A stretch of DNA of 64,000 nt from Gymnopus androsaceus JB14 (GCA_009733575.1 ML769598.1:1-64000), one strand, 5' to 3'. Shown: positions 20,319 to 32,690, counted from the stretch's first letter. Made by a program: numbers and translations. Notes: generated by a model from the sequence alone, not told the origin.

Positions 20319-23300
20319 ATGGCAAGGAGCAAATCAAAAAGGGCCAGGTCCGCCTCAAAACCTTCCTCCTCGAAACCATCGAAATGTTCTTCCGTGAAAG
20401 CTTCTCACTCAAAAGCTGTGAAAACTTCCTCGAAACATTTGGAACCATCTTCCTTGAATTCCGGCTCTTCTGCCCCCACTGCTTCTGCCCCCACTGTTTC
20501 GGCAGAAAAGAGGGATGCTCCAGAGCCCCCCAAGTTACCCAACCAGGAGGAGGAGGAGGAGGAGGAGCCGGAGGTAAAGAAAAGGGGCACAGGGTGCATT
20601 TAAAGGTCCCCATTTGAAGTTCTTGAGAAAGCATTTGGCAGATTATGGGACCGTAACCGCCAGGGCAGAGAAATTGACTTGGCTCGCTGGATTTATGAAG
20701 AAGTGGACAGATGAGTTTTCGTGGCATACCGGTGAGGAGCCAGAGGAATTTGCAGTGCTAAATATTCCACCCAGTGAAAGCTCTCTGTCAGAAGATGAGC
20801 GTAACAAGCTCTTGAAGAAGAGGGAAGCGCTTCAGGAGGAAGTCCAAGCCCGAGCTGCCTCTGTACGTGTTTTTTCTTTTGCCCTTTCAATTTTCGACTC
20901 TAAAGAACTCATTCATTAACAGCAAGTAGTCAACTGGATGCATCGTTATGTTGGCAAAGTCTCGGAGCCTGCAAAGCCAAAAAGTGTGGATCCTTTTGCA
21001 TCGTTGTTGAAGCTCCTAAAGCAAATCGGAAAGGGTGAACTGTGTCGCACAGAGGACGCCAAGTCCTACATGTGTCATGAAAAGTACAAGCCAAAGGTTC
21101 AGGCCAAATATGACCGTCGAATTAAGGAGAATCCCGAAGCTGCAACTGGAGGCAGTACAAATCATCTGGATTTCCGTGTCAAGATTGCGAGAGAGTTGTG
21201 GGATGCAGAAGAGAAATCTGTCTGGGAGTCCGTCTCGCAGGAGAACGAAGCAGTTTTTCAGAAGATGTGCAAGCTCCAGGATAAGTTGTTGGAGGGGAGG
21301 GGACCTGACTGCAGACAAGGCTGGAGGGATCACTGGGATGGAGGAGGAATTTTGAGATGCGTAGGTGTTGTGGTTTGAAGTATGAACTGGCGCTGATTCT
21401 ACCTTTTTCAGATTACGCCAAAAGCTAGTTATTTTGCTGCAGCTGCTTTTAGATCTCTTGCACCATGGCACTGGCCTGAATTTTTTCCTTGTTGGGGGTG
21501 CGCCGCCAGTAAAGGAGGGTGAAGAATACTATTTGATGACGTGAGTTTGTATTTCTTCTGCTTTTGACCATGCCTACAATTGAGAATTGTATTAGAGTCA
21601 GCGCAGGAGAATCCCCCGGCCTTAATCCTAGGAAGTTCGAGAGTTGGCAACCAGATTATTTTCTAAAGTATGTGATTGGGTTGTTCATGATGTTTATGTC
21701 CAACAAACATCCCAGTATGTATTTGCTTACTTCTTGAGAAGTTAATGTGCGTCTCACCATTTTTTCACAGGTTTGAATTACAACGATTCACGTCAGAACA
21801 CTGGTACTAGGGCTGCTACATTGTTAGCTTTAGATTCGATCTTGAATAATTCATCCTTGCTCCAAATGCCAGACAAAAAAGCTCCGGATCTTGCAGCGTC
21901 TATGGATACTGACTCGAAGAAGAGGAAGGCCAATGGAAGAAAAAAAAGTTGTGAACGGAAGAGCACACGGCAGAAAGACGATGATACCAAAAGTTCTGCG
22001 GAGTCATCTGAAGAGTCGTGCAATGAGGAGGCCAATGTAGTCGATGAGGTCTTTACGAATGCTGCGCTTTCTACCCCTGTGCATGGTACCTCCAGTAGTG
22101 GGAAAACCTGCTTGGCCGCTAACACTGAGGCGGGATCATCTCAACTGGCAACGCCTATAAAGAATGGCCCGCCCGTCTATGGTCCCATTGTCCTGCCTTC
22201 CAGTAACACCTTGGCATATATTGATGGATTTTTGTCAGAGGAAGAGCATATAAAGGAGGTACAATATTGGGATATGCTTCATCCGGTCGAGTTGACAAGA
22301 AGGATGGAGTATCTTGATTTGCGTGGCAAACGTCATCTCAATATGCTGGACCTCATCAATGATAGCAATCCGCCAGTCCACCATAACTATCCACCGGTCC
22401 CGTATCCAGCAGTGGCCGAACCCGCTATCGAGGAATCCACTGGGTATGCAACCAGCATGAGGGATGATGATATTGGCAGCGCTCACATACCTGTTGGAAG
22501 CTCGACTCCTTCTGATTCTACCCCGGTTCCCCCTTCCATTACCCATCTTGCTTTGACGCCTCACAATCACTCTTCTACGGCTGCTGAATCTGATCTTGCT
22601 CCTACACCTGTTGAGCCTGGAGACGTTGGGGGGAAAGAGACGTCTGTAGGACCTCGCCATATGAATATGGACTTAGAGAATAGCTTGACGGACTTGGGGT
22701 CTGGGATGCGGGTTGATGAAATGGATACTGATTTCGGGGAGGCTACTTCCTCAAGTGATGTGAGGGATGAGCTCACCAATTTCACTCCATCCAACTCCCC
22801 TGGTGCCATGGTATTCACTCCTAGTTCAACTCTAGACCCCCCCTCTATACACGTTGAATTGGAAGACAAAATGTCTGTAGACATGGATGTTGATTCTGGC
22901 GGGGCTACTTCCTCAATGTCCAAGTCTTCCGACACCAGGGTATCCAGCTCTTCCGACCCCACTCCATCCTCAATGTCCAGCTCTTCCGACCCCACTCCGA
23001 TGACCTCCAGCTCTTCCAAAACCACGGTATCCGGATCTTCCGACCCCACTCCGTCGACGTCCAGCTCTTCCGACACCATGGTATCTGGATTTTCCGACCC
23101 CACTCCATCCAACTCTTCCAACGCGGTATCCGGCTCTTCCAATCCCATTCTGTCCAATCCCTTTGATTCCAATTTGTCCAATTCGTCTGTGTCATCTACT
23201 ACAGCAATTTCCACCACTCCCGACATCCTCGCATCAAAGGATAGCTGGCCACGATGGGTTCGAGAAGGCTTTGACAGTTTGCTACAGCCTCTACCTGGGA

Positions 23301-23860
23301 ATGATGTGGGGAACGCCATGGGGGAGGTTGAATGGTCTAACGCAATGAAGGCCTGGGTGGTTCTAGAGAGAGCTTACAGTTTCAGTAGCCCAAATGGTGC
23401 CGTGAGTTGAAATTGCGCTGTCACCTGTGTGAATAATATCAAATATTAACTAATTTTTTAAACTTTTTTTTTCCGCCAGAAATCTGCATACCCAACCGAG
23501 GGTCATCCTATAATTGTTCAAGAGTGGTTTAAGAACCGTAAAACAGCACATTTGGTATTGCCAAAGGATTACAGAGATATAGCAGAGTTCGGGGAACAAT
23601 GGTGGGTTTTGTGGTCCAACATGGCGGGAGCACAATGAGATGGGAAGAATTGTGGCATGTGGAGCAGGAGAAGGAGACTGGGATGGTTTCGAGTGACCTG
23701 GACAAAGTGGATTGTTGAGCGTGTTGGTCTGTTTGAGGTGGTGGTTCTTGCATGCTAATTCAGATGCTGAACGTGAAGGTCCACTCTTGGCGTTGAAGGA
23801 CGTGGTGGCTGTTATGGAGGATATCACTTACTTCAAGGGGTACATTTTCGTTTCTTGCTC
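20319..23860 (+). pseudogene. Broken gene of an uncharacterised agaricomycete family
   Basis: From ATG 20319 a Lys/Ser-rich N-terminus with an acidic E run leads to the family core (HLKFLRKHLADYG), then GT-AG introns at 20863-20922 and others. The order is: helical charged region, a short conserved core ending GLNFFLVGGAPPV, a long Ser/Thr/Pro-rich domain with a basic NLS-like block (KKRKANGRKK) in 21773-23410, then a C-terminal Trp-rich segment (VQEWFKNRKTAHL, EQWWVLWSN). Several lesions are visible: a +1 slip near 20580 in aaaagggg, a slip near 21290 with an in-frame TGA near 21353, a stop after WVLWSNMAGAQ at 23638, and a slip near 23717 before LSVLVCLRWW. The family is widespread and multi-copy in mushrooms as far as I know; its function is unknown. 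Multiple breaks argue for a pseudogene. Confidence 0.65.
22925..23165 (+). repeat. Coding minisatellite, Ser/Asp/Pro/Thr repeats
   Basis: Repeats of tcttccgaccccactcc and variants encode SSSDPTPS-like units inside the large exon of the broken gene. This is a low-complexity linker that has expanded and contracted. Confidence 0.7.
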
Positions 23861-24124
23861 CTTCTAGATCGAACTAATCAATGATTCTGACAGTGGGTAT
23901 GACAAACGGAGGGGTATAAAAGTCAAGCGGAATCTGATCCCATACTTGATGAGGCAGATAGGTGTCCCACGAAGCGTACAACCTGGTCATCTGGAACAGC
24001 CTTGCAGAACATAGTTTGATGGTTTTGAGCTTTTGTAGTTTTTCTATTGCTTGATTGTACTGATATGTAGTGCTTTGGCCTGTAGCGCCCACACGTCGCT
24101 TATGTATATAATGGGTAATTGTGC

Positions 24125-24185
24125 GTTTGATGTTATGCGTAAGGCTTCTGTTATGCGTCAGGCTTCTGTTATGCGTAACACTTAA
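24125..24185. repeat. CTGTTATGCGTAA repeats, right side
   Basis: Three near-tandem copies of gttatgcgt(a/c)a(g/c)gcttct. They are inverted relative to the motif at 20090-20170, so the broken gene lies between opposing copies. Confidence 0.5.
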
Positions 24186-24559
24186 ACTGTTGTGATAGAC
24201 GATACGGCGTCACTCAAGGAGAAGAAGAACAACAAGTAAATTCCGGGTTGTCCTGCTTGGTGGCGGTAAGCAAGGACAATTGGATGCGGATGCGTCCATT
24301 TACTACAACTTATATACAGTTCTATAGGGGTAGATAACGGAACAACGAGCTTCCGAGCTCGCAACCAAATATGAAATCCAACATAAACCCTCATTGTTTA
24401 AGTGTTATGTGTAACAGTTGTGTCCCTAACCTAAGTACTGTCCATTTTGGGCAATGCCGAAAGGGAGAAATCCTCGGCATGTGAGGTATCCACCGAATGT
24501 ACCGGTGAAGTAGCCAAGTGCCCGGAATGCTCCAGGGCGCCTTTGTTATCGGTCTATTA

Positions 24560-26243
24560 CGCATTATATCAGCCCGAGTCTTATCAGTCTGTTATGCGAA
24601 TTTCTTACAGCTACAGCTGCAAATATGGCGTAGTTTGTACTTCCACCATATTTACCAGGCTTTGGAGTGTTTTGGACAATAGTCTTGTGGGCTGCCAAAT
24701 TAATCTCATCGGTGGCCCATACAATTGAAACTCAATCAGTTTTTGGTACCACTCAAATGCGACATGCAAAATTTCCTCATTTGTGCGAGGTGTTGGGTTG
24801 TAAGTGTAGTTCTCAGCCATACTGTCACTCAGAGCTTCCGAGTGATAACGGTTGTTCGGGCAGTCAATTTATTTCGACCGGAATTGCCATTACTTCATGA
24901 GTAATTTTCATTCTCACTCCATGACTAGTCTTCCGACTCGTTTGAATTGTCTCCACTGCTCTCGTCACTATCGCTACTACTATCTGATGGTTCTGAAGGA
25001 GGGTCTCCTTTATTACCACTTTGATGCTTACCACCCTTCACCATTATCTGAGGTACGAGAAGGCTGTTTATTATCCTTGTTATTCTTCTTACTACCCTTG
25101 CGTCCACGCTTCCTTCCAGTCAATCTCCTCTTATTCGAGGAATTCTCACGATCACTGGGTTCCTGTGCATCCTGACTTGCAGCCAGAGGTTCATCCTTAA
25201 CCTCGGGATACTGATCCCTATAAGGGATGACATCCTCATCCGGTATCTGGTCAGTGTTAATTTTGACGCTAGGCATTTTTGGGTCAAACCCCCATTCTTC
25301 CTTGAATGTAATTCCTTGATGTGGAACTATCATTTTTTGATTACTAAGTACATTGATATCATGTAAAATTTGCAATATTACATGTCCGCGCAATTTCTCT
25401 CGTAATACTCTCGCATTCATTGCACTTGAAATTGAGATATTTGATGCTTTGGCTGACAGTTTATCCCCGGGCAATGCGACATTCTTATTAGCCAATGGTC
25501 TGCTTCCTATTTGGGATGCAGAATCCTCGGGCCTCCATTCCGACAAGTCATTTGAGGAATGATTAGTACTCACCTTCTTGACAGACTTACCTTTACCCTT
25601 AAAATCCTGGTTATCAGTTTGATGTTGAACCAGTGATCGCAATTCATTTTCCGCAGGAGTTTTTGGAAGTCCTGCTACGAAACGCGAAATAGGGGCATTG
25701 GTTCCTTCCTGGTCGATGCTATCAAAATCAATAATATTATCATCATTTGTACTCAGCGAGGAGCATCCTAATTTCAACTTTCCCTCTGCTGGCACGTTTG
25801 AACCTGTGTCGGAGTTCCTATCCGATCCCTTCTTCCCAAGTGTCACTTGTTTTGACAATTTAGGTGCATCTGGAGGGAACAAGGATGGTCCCCGCGAGCT
25901 CCGGATAGGGGTAGATTGAAATATCCCTACCCCTGAGTTCTTTCCACTCCATCGGTTCCCGACACTGGAAACGTTTGCTGCTTCATTATTCATCATTTCT
26001 AGGGCCTTTGTTCTGTCCAATATGGTTCCACCGGACACGGATCCATTAGGAGAATTTGTCTGTTCCGGAGAATTTAGGGGTTTCATGGCCTTCATGAATT
26101 TTAGGCAATTTTTCCCCCATTACTTGCAACTCAGCTTCAGAATTATTCTCTGAAGGTTGTGGTGACTTTCTCACAGGTGGGAACAGCGTAGGCGTCTTAG
26201 CTGTTGCCATTGATGGATCTCTAATGGTGGCAGTAGATGACAT
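24560..26243 (-). pseudogene. Gag-like retroelement polyprotein fragment
   Basis: ATG at 26243 starts a Ser/Thr/Pro-rich protein that is open in three consecutive frames (26243 to about 26100, then to 25028, then to 24925), so two frameshifts are needed. The body is low in order, with a basic cluster (KRRLTGRKRGRKGSKKN) then an acidic Ser/Asp-rich segment (DSSSDSDESSGDNSNESED), the usual layout before the capsid part of agaricomycete Ty3/gypsy gag. Further down (24820-24560) come a Trp/Tyr-containing segment and PKPGKYGGS, resembling the gag PxKYDG motif, in another frame. No protease, RT or integrase follows. The family assignment is inference from composition and layout. Confidence 0.5.
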
Positions 26244-26445
26244 TGTATTATGATTTTTTAATACAATTTTGGTACGTGTCAGGTCTGGTGACAGAGTAGT
26301 GTCGAAAAAAGGGAGCTGTGAGCAAGAGGCATCAGATCTCACAGATCTCCACAGACGTCGGCTAGCAATTTCTGCTGTTCCAAAAGATGGTCATGTGTCA
26401 GTTCGAGCAATCGAACATTTTAAATTTTTGCATTTGCGTTCAATG

Positions 26446-26733
26446 TGTTGACACATTACACCAAGTTATTCTTTAGAGACTTTACATCCTCCCATGCTGA
26501 GGAGCTGCCCTGAGCCACCGACAAGGAAAACATTCCTCAGCAGTCCAACCAAAAGCATCCTCATTCAGTCTCACTGTCTGCATCACCTACTCGGGCATAC
26601 AAAACCCGAAAGATATTGACTACTACCCAACCCTTCCACATATAACATTTCACAATAATATATAGCTCACATATACACATTGCTAAGTACATACTTTGTC
26701 AATACCATCAGTGATTGTTGAGTGATTCCAACA
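26446..26733 (-). repeat. Candidate LTR upstream of the gag-like fragment
   Basis: On the minus strand the segment starts TGTTGGAATC and ends GTCAACA, giving inverted TGTTG/CAACA termini. It contains a tatatatta-like box and lies about 200 bases before the gag-like ATG, as expected for a 5' LTR. No partner LTR and no clear tRNA primer site was found, so confidence is low. Confidence 0.3.
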
Positions 26734-27391
26734 TATCCGACATATTCTGATATATTCCGCCATCATTCTCACAACCCCCCCCCCCCCTTAGCCAACGGCT
26801 ATGGCGATCCATGGAATCTGATGCCTCTTGGCTGTGAGCCCTCCTCCTGTAACGCTCGTGTATTCAAGCAACTATGCCTGACAGTGAGTCAAGACCCCAC
26901 CATTATGTGCACAAAGGGGGGAGGACACAATTAATATTGCTCCTGGCCTGTAGTTTCGTCCCTAGGGACAACAGCTGAGGCTTAAAAAATGTATAAGGGC
27001 TCTTACCCTGGATGCTAGATCACTCGGGAGCTAAGCCAAACAGTGCTTATGATTGAGCACTAGGTACGTAAATTACAGGCATAGGTAGTCGAGTAATCAA
27101 GTATGTGGGTAAGAGGTAAAAAGATAGATAAGATAAATAATTCTATCTAAGCTACTTATAGTCCATTCGATCCCGATTAAGTAATTGTAACTAAAAAGGG
27201 AACGTACTCGTTACAATACCAATAGCCTAATAATTATACCGAGAAGCCCCAAAGAATGAAATACATTACTGTAAAGCAAGAACACGAAAGCAATATCGAA
27301 AGCAACAGGTATACTAATGTAGAGTCCGTGAGTTGAAAAGATTGCGTTTTGGAGATGAATGAAGGGCAACGAAGGTGGGCTAAGTGAGCTA
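26734..27391. other. Intergenic stretch, nothing firmly supported
   Basis: It contains a C10 run near 26768 and a purine-rich tract (aaaggggggagg near 26915) followed by acaca, which resembles a polypurine tract, but no LTR pair could be shown. The rest is the 3' flank of the minus-strand membrane-protein gene. Confidence 0.3.
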
Positions 27392-28365
27392 TTAGACCTT
27401 CTCCTGCGCATCCTCCACAACAGTAGAGGTGCTTGAATTTGTTTGCGTAGTAATTGGTCGAATTGGTGTTAGTCGCATCGCCTTGTTGACTTTCTCCGCA
27501 AGACACCATACTGCCCATGCACCATATCTATTCACAAAGGATAAACGTCAGTTACCAGGCCGAAGAGAAACGACAGAAGGAAAGACTAACATCTGCGTAC
27601 ACATCAGCAGGACAATGATAGTGACAAGCATGACAGAGAGAGCAATTTCATCAGGTTTTGCATGGAATTGCTCCAGGTGAAGCGCCCAGAAAACAAGAAG
27701 ATAGGCAGCAAACGCGATCTTGAAGATGAATGAGTGGACTGCCCCGAAATGAATCATGTTGCAGGTCCATCGAAGGGGAACACGTGGGCGATCTAGAAGG
27801 AGAGAGTGCATCAGTTGTGTGAAACGAAGACAAAGGTGCATACACATGAACAGCCCTATGAAGACAGTTTGCTCCGTCGTAGCTTGGAACAACCAAATCT
27901 CACCAGCAGCGATGAGTGCAGGGTGTCCGATGTAGGAAAAGACACTAAGGAGAAGGACAATCGCAAAAACGGTGCAAAAGTGATCAATGAGCAGTGGCCA
28001 TCTCATGCATGGTCTGTAGGTGAGCTCGAAGATGTACAGTCTGGATATTAATAGGGCTGCAGCCTTGAGCATGTTCACATAGTCAAATGTGTACTTGTTG
28101 GCGAGAATAGGTACGGAGAAAAGTTGGAGAACAAAGACGACGCCGGTTATAAAGGTGTCGAGGACGTAGGTGACAGTGTTCCTTTGATTCTTGAAGGACA
28201 TCTCCCGGTATTGGAGAGAAACTCGGGTAAGAAGGAACTCGGTGGCTTTGGCCAACATGTAAAGGAAGAGCATGTAAAGAACGGCTGGAACAGAAAACTG
28301 AAGAGATTTCAAACCATTGACCGCTTGAGTACAATAGAGAAACTTACGAAGGCTAAGGTGGTCAT
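27392..28365 (-). CDS. TLC-like multi-pass membrane protein
   Basis: Three exons: 28365-28348, 28297-27591 and 27527-27392, giving about 286 residues. Both introns are GT-AG (50 and 63 bp). About six to seven hydrophobic helices are visible, for example ITGVVFVLQLFSVPIL, FCTVFAIVLLLSVFSYIG and MIHFGAVHSFIFKIAFAAY, with a polar C-terminus after IYGAWAVWCLAEKV. The motif RLYIFELTYRP-MRWPLLIDHFCT resembles the core of TLC (TRAM/LAG1/CLN8-like) proteins, with DH where HH is usual. A role in lipid metabolism at the ER is only a family-level guess. The ATG overlaps the stop of the upstream frame (CAATGA), and the upstream fragment may be the lost N-terminal half of the same protein. Alternatively this is an intact shorter gene. 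Confidence 0.65.
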
Positions 28366-29410
28366 TGAAACGACTTCAGGGTTTGAATCTTTACTAGCTC
28401 CATAACACTAGAGGTAGGAATGTCCTTCATGTCGGCAGCATTGTAGGAGGAGTTGTGTGCAAGAAAGGTCTGATTGAACGGGTTGGTGTTGACAACCTCG
28501 ATGTAATCACGAGCGATGCACACATCGCCCCCAGTAGGTCCAATATGAGGGCAGTGAATCTCAGGGCGATACTTCACCATATCTTTAACGCTCCGTGAGC
28601 TTCCCAAATAATGACTCGAACATAAACACCTACTTTTGTGGATGTACCGACACCAACCGGTATTCATACCTCCTTGCCAGGTCTCGCAAAATGGAAGCTG
28701 ATTATCGCCTATACAGCATTACGTCGAAACTGCACAAACGTCAGTCGCTGTTTTGAGCTGGATAATCTTGGTAATGTTCATCGTAGTCACATTGAGTTGC
28801 TTTGCTATCTGAGGCGCCAAGTAAGGAATGGTGTATGCTGAGAATTTGGCCACGCGACAAAGGATAGCGTCGTAGGAGGCAATCTTCATGTCGTCGTTGT
28901 AGGCGAGGAACATGTCGATCTGGAGAGGGGCAGTCATGTTGATGGTAGGAAAGACCATTTCAGCGATGTAGCTGACGGCGGTATCTGGTGGCTCGACGAC
29001 CGCAGATTGGACTGTAACAGTGGAAGGGGTTGCAATTAGTTGGGTGGAGTTGTCCTCGGAACCTTCAAGGAAGAGACCAAAGAGGTACTCGAACGTTGTT
29101 GAGCTCTTGACTGACGAAGATGGTAGTCACGTCAACACGACCAATAACATTGGGGGACAGCGGTGAAGGAAATAGCCCATCGATGATCGATGCTGGGTTA
29201 GCATACCTAGAGAGCACGTATTAGTAAAAGTGCATGAAGTAGTAAGAAGCAACATACGCCGCACCGAGGACTTCCAATGCCTCGAGATATTCGATGGGTT
29301 GCTTGTATCCAAAGGAACGAGAGGCAAGGAGTACTGAGGCAAATACAGAAGCTTCGGGGAACATTGAAGGAAAGAGGGAATGGCCAAACGATTCACAAAG
29401 TGCTGCCTTT
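28362..29410 (-). pseudogene. Broken N-terminal domain with CPHIGPTGG motif
   Basis: The minus strand encodes a recognisable chain of segments in changing frames: LFPSMFPEASVFASVLLASR, intron, then YANPASIIDGLFPSPLSP and NVIGRVDVTTIF. A frame change near 29115 gives TTFEYLFGLFLEG, then FPTINMTAPLQIDMFLAYND, then LNVTTMNITKIIQLKTATDV. After a region where an exon seems lost (about 28720-28600) comes YRPEIHCPHIGPTGGDV with several NxS/T sites, up to the TGA at 28362. I recall CPHIGPTGG only from uncharacterised mushroom proteins. The Cys and N-glycosylation-like sites suggest an extracellular or lumenal domain. It probably belonged to the TLC-like gene directly downstream. Confidence 0.5.
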
Positions 29411-29952
29411 TAAATGCCATTTTCACCAAATTCCCCATAGACTGCTCTGCAAGATGCATAGGCTGAACGCCATGTTTTGAATCCCAGTCCGAGAGTTGAC
29501 AAATACTTTGGTACTCGTACACCCCATTTGAAGAGTGCCACAGAGTTCGAGCGACAGAATAATGGCCTGAACTGAACTTGGGAGTTGGTTCTCCGGAAAC
29601 GGAGCGCTGGCATCATGGTTCGCATAGTTTGATCACGGGGAAACGTTATGTCTCGAGTAATTTGAGACAAGATGCACGAAAGGAGACAACAGTTTTCCGT
29701 TCTAAGAAAGCCTAAGCACTAAACAAGTCAGCGTTAGCAGGCCGTCTCCATTACTATTAAAGTGGATTGTCGTACTTATATGTAGAAGCGGTCGTTCAAG
29801 CGAGTTCCAGAAACAGATATGACGTCGAGACTCAGGTAGTCTGAGACTCAAAGGAGGAACGATTCTGAATCATGAGTGCAATTAGCGAAGGATACTGTAT
29901 CGAAGTTCATTATTTGTACATACTGTAAAAGCGTCCGTAAAAGGGGTCTCTA

Positions 29953-30872
29953 CTACCGTTTGAGTAGCCACAAAATGCCAAAGACGAGAAGTAGCGAATT
30001 GATGCATGAAATCTGAGACATCAGCGCGCCGTTCGACGAGGATGAGTCCGGTCCAGAACTAGAAGTTGAATTTCCCAAAGATCCGCTGCTAGATTCGTTT
30101 GTGAGTGTTCGGGGAGCATAGCTTGACGGAATAGTCAACATGATGCTATCCAAATCTATAATATCCAAGCATCAGCTCTGGTAACATCGAATCGTGTAAA
30201 CACGCACCGAAATACGACTGATTGACTCCCGCCAAGTTGCTGATAGCCCTCTCTCAACTGCAATATATTGCCAGCCCGAATCTGAAGTGGGTGACTCTCC
30301 ATCCCTGCAGGGGAGAGTCATATACGGTGCACCAAGATAGTCCCCTTCAATGCTGCAGCTCGTCAAGTTTCTTGCTCGCAGCAGTGTGAGCCCTCCTGGA
30401 CGAGATACTTGCGAAGCTTCGTCTCGTCCCATATAGGCCAGATATATCACCGAGAGGGGTCGTGGAAAGTCAGCAGTGGCCTGAGCTGCGTAGGAAGCTA
30501 GCGCTGAGGATGCTGTTGTTGCTGCAGATGAAACAGAGGATGGAACTGCACTAAACGCTGGCCTTAGTTCCTTGCTAACGGTGACATTTAGCTACCAAAA
30601 CAAATTCAGCTCTGTGGTTCCAACAGCCACTCACGAAAGCAAGATTTGTCCTAGGCATCAAAGATGCTGTCGCGGAGGGAAGAGATTGTGTTTTGATTCG
30701 GCTCATACGGGGGGGGGAGCAGATTGAGAAGGAGTATGTCCTTAGAGAACTTGGGTAGCCGTTCATCGTTTGCTTTCCAAGCATTTAACCTGTGACAACC
30801 GCCAGAGCAGTCAACAAAACAAAAAGACAAAACTTGGGGGATTGAGACATACCGAGACTTGAGCCGAACCAT
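29953..30872 (-). CDS. Putative cell-surface (GPI-type) hypothetical protein
   Basis: A spliced model from ATG 30872 joins through short GT-AG introns to NLAFLNVTVSKELRPAF, an Ala/Ser-rich stretch and a main exon (LSVIYLAYMGRDEASQV, LTSCSIEGDYLGAPYMTLPC). The last exon ends in a Ser/Gly/Asn-rich spacer and a hydrophobic tail SCINSLLLVFGILWLLKR (stop at 29953). The Ser/Thr-rich spacer plus terminal hydrophobic segment is the usual arrangement of a GPI-anchored or tail-anchored surface protein. A clear N-terminal signal peptide is not visible in this model, so the 5' end may be wrong or the anchor may be a plain tail anchor. The last intron uses a gtcgta donor, chosen because it keeps frame. 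No family recognised. Confidence 0.45.
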
Positions 30873-31254
30873 TTCTATATCTTCATCCTCAGGCTTTGTT
30901 AGACATAGATATATAGGTGTTGCAATTGTCTGCGATGATCAGCTCTATATCGACTCTGTTCTTGCAATAATACTTTGACACTTTGACACTTCCTATGTCA
31001 GTGAAGGAATACTCCGAAAAGGTCGACACTTGCCTCGAGGTGTTCAGGCTCAGCTACTCGCGCAAGGGTTTTCGCAAATCGTGTCTTTCAACTCGAAGAT
31101 GTTGGCAGTACAGGTAAAAGAAAATCAGACGCACATGTGACCTAGTTGGGCGCTTATGTCTTGGTGCTCTACGCTGACGAGACTTGCAAAGTTCGGCCTC
31201 TACATTTTGCCTGCGTCTTTACCCCGGCGACTCCACAGTTGCAGTGCCGGTAGC

Positions 31255-32690
31255 ATGTCTTCACCGTCAATTGTGGCGCCTCACGTCGTACCGCGAGAAT
31301 GGTCTCTCAAGTTCGATTGTGAGCTTCCATAGTCGATATACATGTTGACTGCTTGCTGACAACCAAAACTATAGGCTCAGCTGTTCCTAGTGAGCAAGAA
31401 ATACTGCTTCGCGCTGGGTACGAACCTGACGGCATCACGAACAACATCACTGGAATCAACACAAGTGCTCTTGCTTGCGCAGCATCGCATGCATTGGCTG
31501 TGTATGAGACACCTACAATAACTCTTGCGAACCGGGGCGGCTTCAATACTTTGTTTTTACTTGAGTTTCCCAGCAACAAACAGAAAGTACTAGCTTGTAT
31601 TCCAAATACCAATGCTAGAGCTATCAATCGAATTGAATCGTCCGCCGCTACCATGACCTTTGCTCTACACGTCTGCCATATACCCGCACCACGCGTTTTC
31701 GCTTGGAATGCTAACGATGATAATCCTGTCGGTGTGCAATACATCATCCAAGAATACTTTGACGATGTTGTGGAGCCTTGGCAGGGATGGGGAACGTCTT
31801 CGGAAGATAGAAAGTCACATATTCTTGATGAGCTTGCAAAGTGGCATGTGGCCTTTCTTGCACCTATGCCCCCGCCTCTTCAAAGGTTTGGTGACCTCCG
31901 ATTTGCACAAGGTCTACCAAACAACACCATTCTCTCCGATCCTAACTCCTACGTCGTGCGGCCTCCAACGCTACGGATTATGCACCAACTCTACTTGGCG
32001 TCTTCCACGTCCCTTCCCCTGCTCTGGGATGATCTTTGGTCACACCAGAAGGCTCTGTGCATGACTAACGGAGGCCTCGATCGAGAGGCACTCATGCTGG
32101 ATGACAATGACTCCTGCGACGCTGCATCATTCGCCGATGTCGCTTCACAAGTGCTCACCTTCTCTAGGCATGCTTTGAGCGTTTTGGCGCATAATTCAAC
32201 ATATGCCCAGCCTTGTCTCGTCAACTATGATTATGCATTCCGTAACATTCTCCTCAATCGTGACACATGCAATGTCAAGGCCTTTATTGACTGGGATGAT
32301 GTTCATATCATGCCATTCATTGTCGGAGTCGATTATCCAGATGACATCAACAACGCTGTTGTCGCCAGACTTGCCACCGACGACAATTACTATCTTGAAG
32401 GGCCGTTCAGGAGCTTTCCTCCGGATGAACGCGGTGAGATATTGGATCCGCTAGATAAGGATGGAAATCTCATCGATGCAGTGCTTAACCGAAACGAAAG
32501 GATTGAGCAAACCATGTATCGAGATAGATTTATTCGAGGATTGGAAATATCGGATCAGCGCATCGCACAACCGGAGATGTGGGATGTCCGTAGACCTGTC
32601 CTCAAGGCACATTTTTTACTTAGATATGGAGGTCATGTGTGGTGGAAAAAGAGGCAATGGTTGAGGAGACAAGTGGAAAATAGACTTTGA
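31255..32690 (+). CDS. APH-fold phosphotransferase family protein
   Basis: Exon 1 31255-31318 and exon 2 31375-32690, separated by one GT-AG intron (31319-31374), give about 459 residues. The protein shows the fungal APH-family pattern: an N-lobe (FNTLFLLEFPSNKQKVLACI, then a helix and IPAPRVFAWNANDD), the hinge QYIIQEYFDDVVEPW, the catalytic loop NYDYAFRNIL (Asp about 307, Asn about 312) and the metal-binding motif AFIDWDDV (Asp about 327). The key Asp and Asn residues are present, so an active ATP-dependent small-molecule or protein phosphotransferase is plausible. The name aminoglycoside phosphotransferase reflects fold only. No signal peptide, so probably cytosolic. The C-terminal tail is basic (WWKKRQWLRRQVENRL). 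The ATG choice is supported by the in-frame short first exon. Confidence 0.85.

Noticed and set aside
20562..20582. A 19-base GT-AG stretch that would restore frame at the gene start
   Set aside because: Far below the 46-63 bp intron size used by every other gene here; a one-base slip is more likely.
20320..20610. E-run and Ser-run open frames on both strands near the start of the broken gene
   Set aside because: They are shadows of a trinucleotide-rich coding stretch; only the frame starting at 20319 connects to the family core.
22567..23319. 250-codon minus-strand frame rich in Glu/Asp/Val repeats
   Set aside because: It is the antisense of the Ser/Thr/Pro minisatellite exon and has no splice or domain support.
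26910..27200. Purine-rich tract followed by acaca, looking like a polypurine tract and LTR on the plus strand
   Set aside because: No plus-strand polyprotein precedes it, no second LTR was found and the neighbouring gag-like fragment is on the minus strand.
27645..27900. Possible intron (gtgtatg to cttctag) inside the TLC-like gene
   Set aside because: Splicing it would move the C-terminus out of a clear transmembrane frame.
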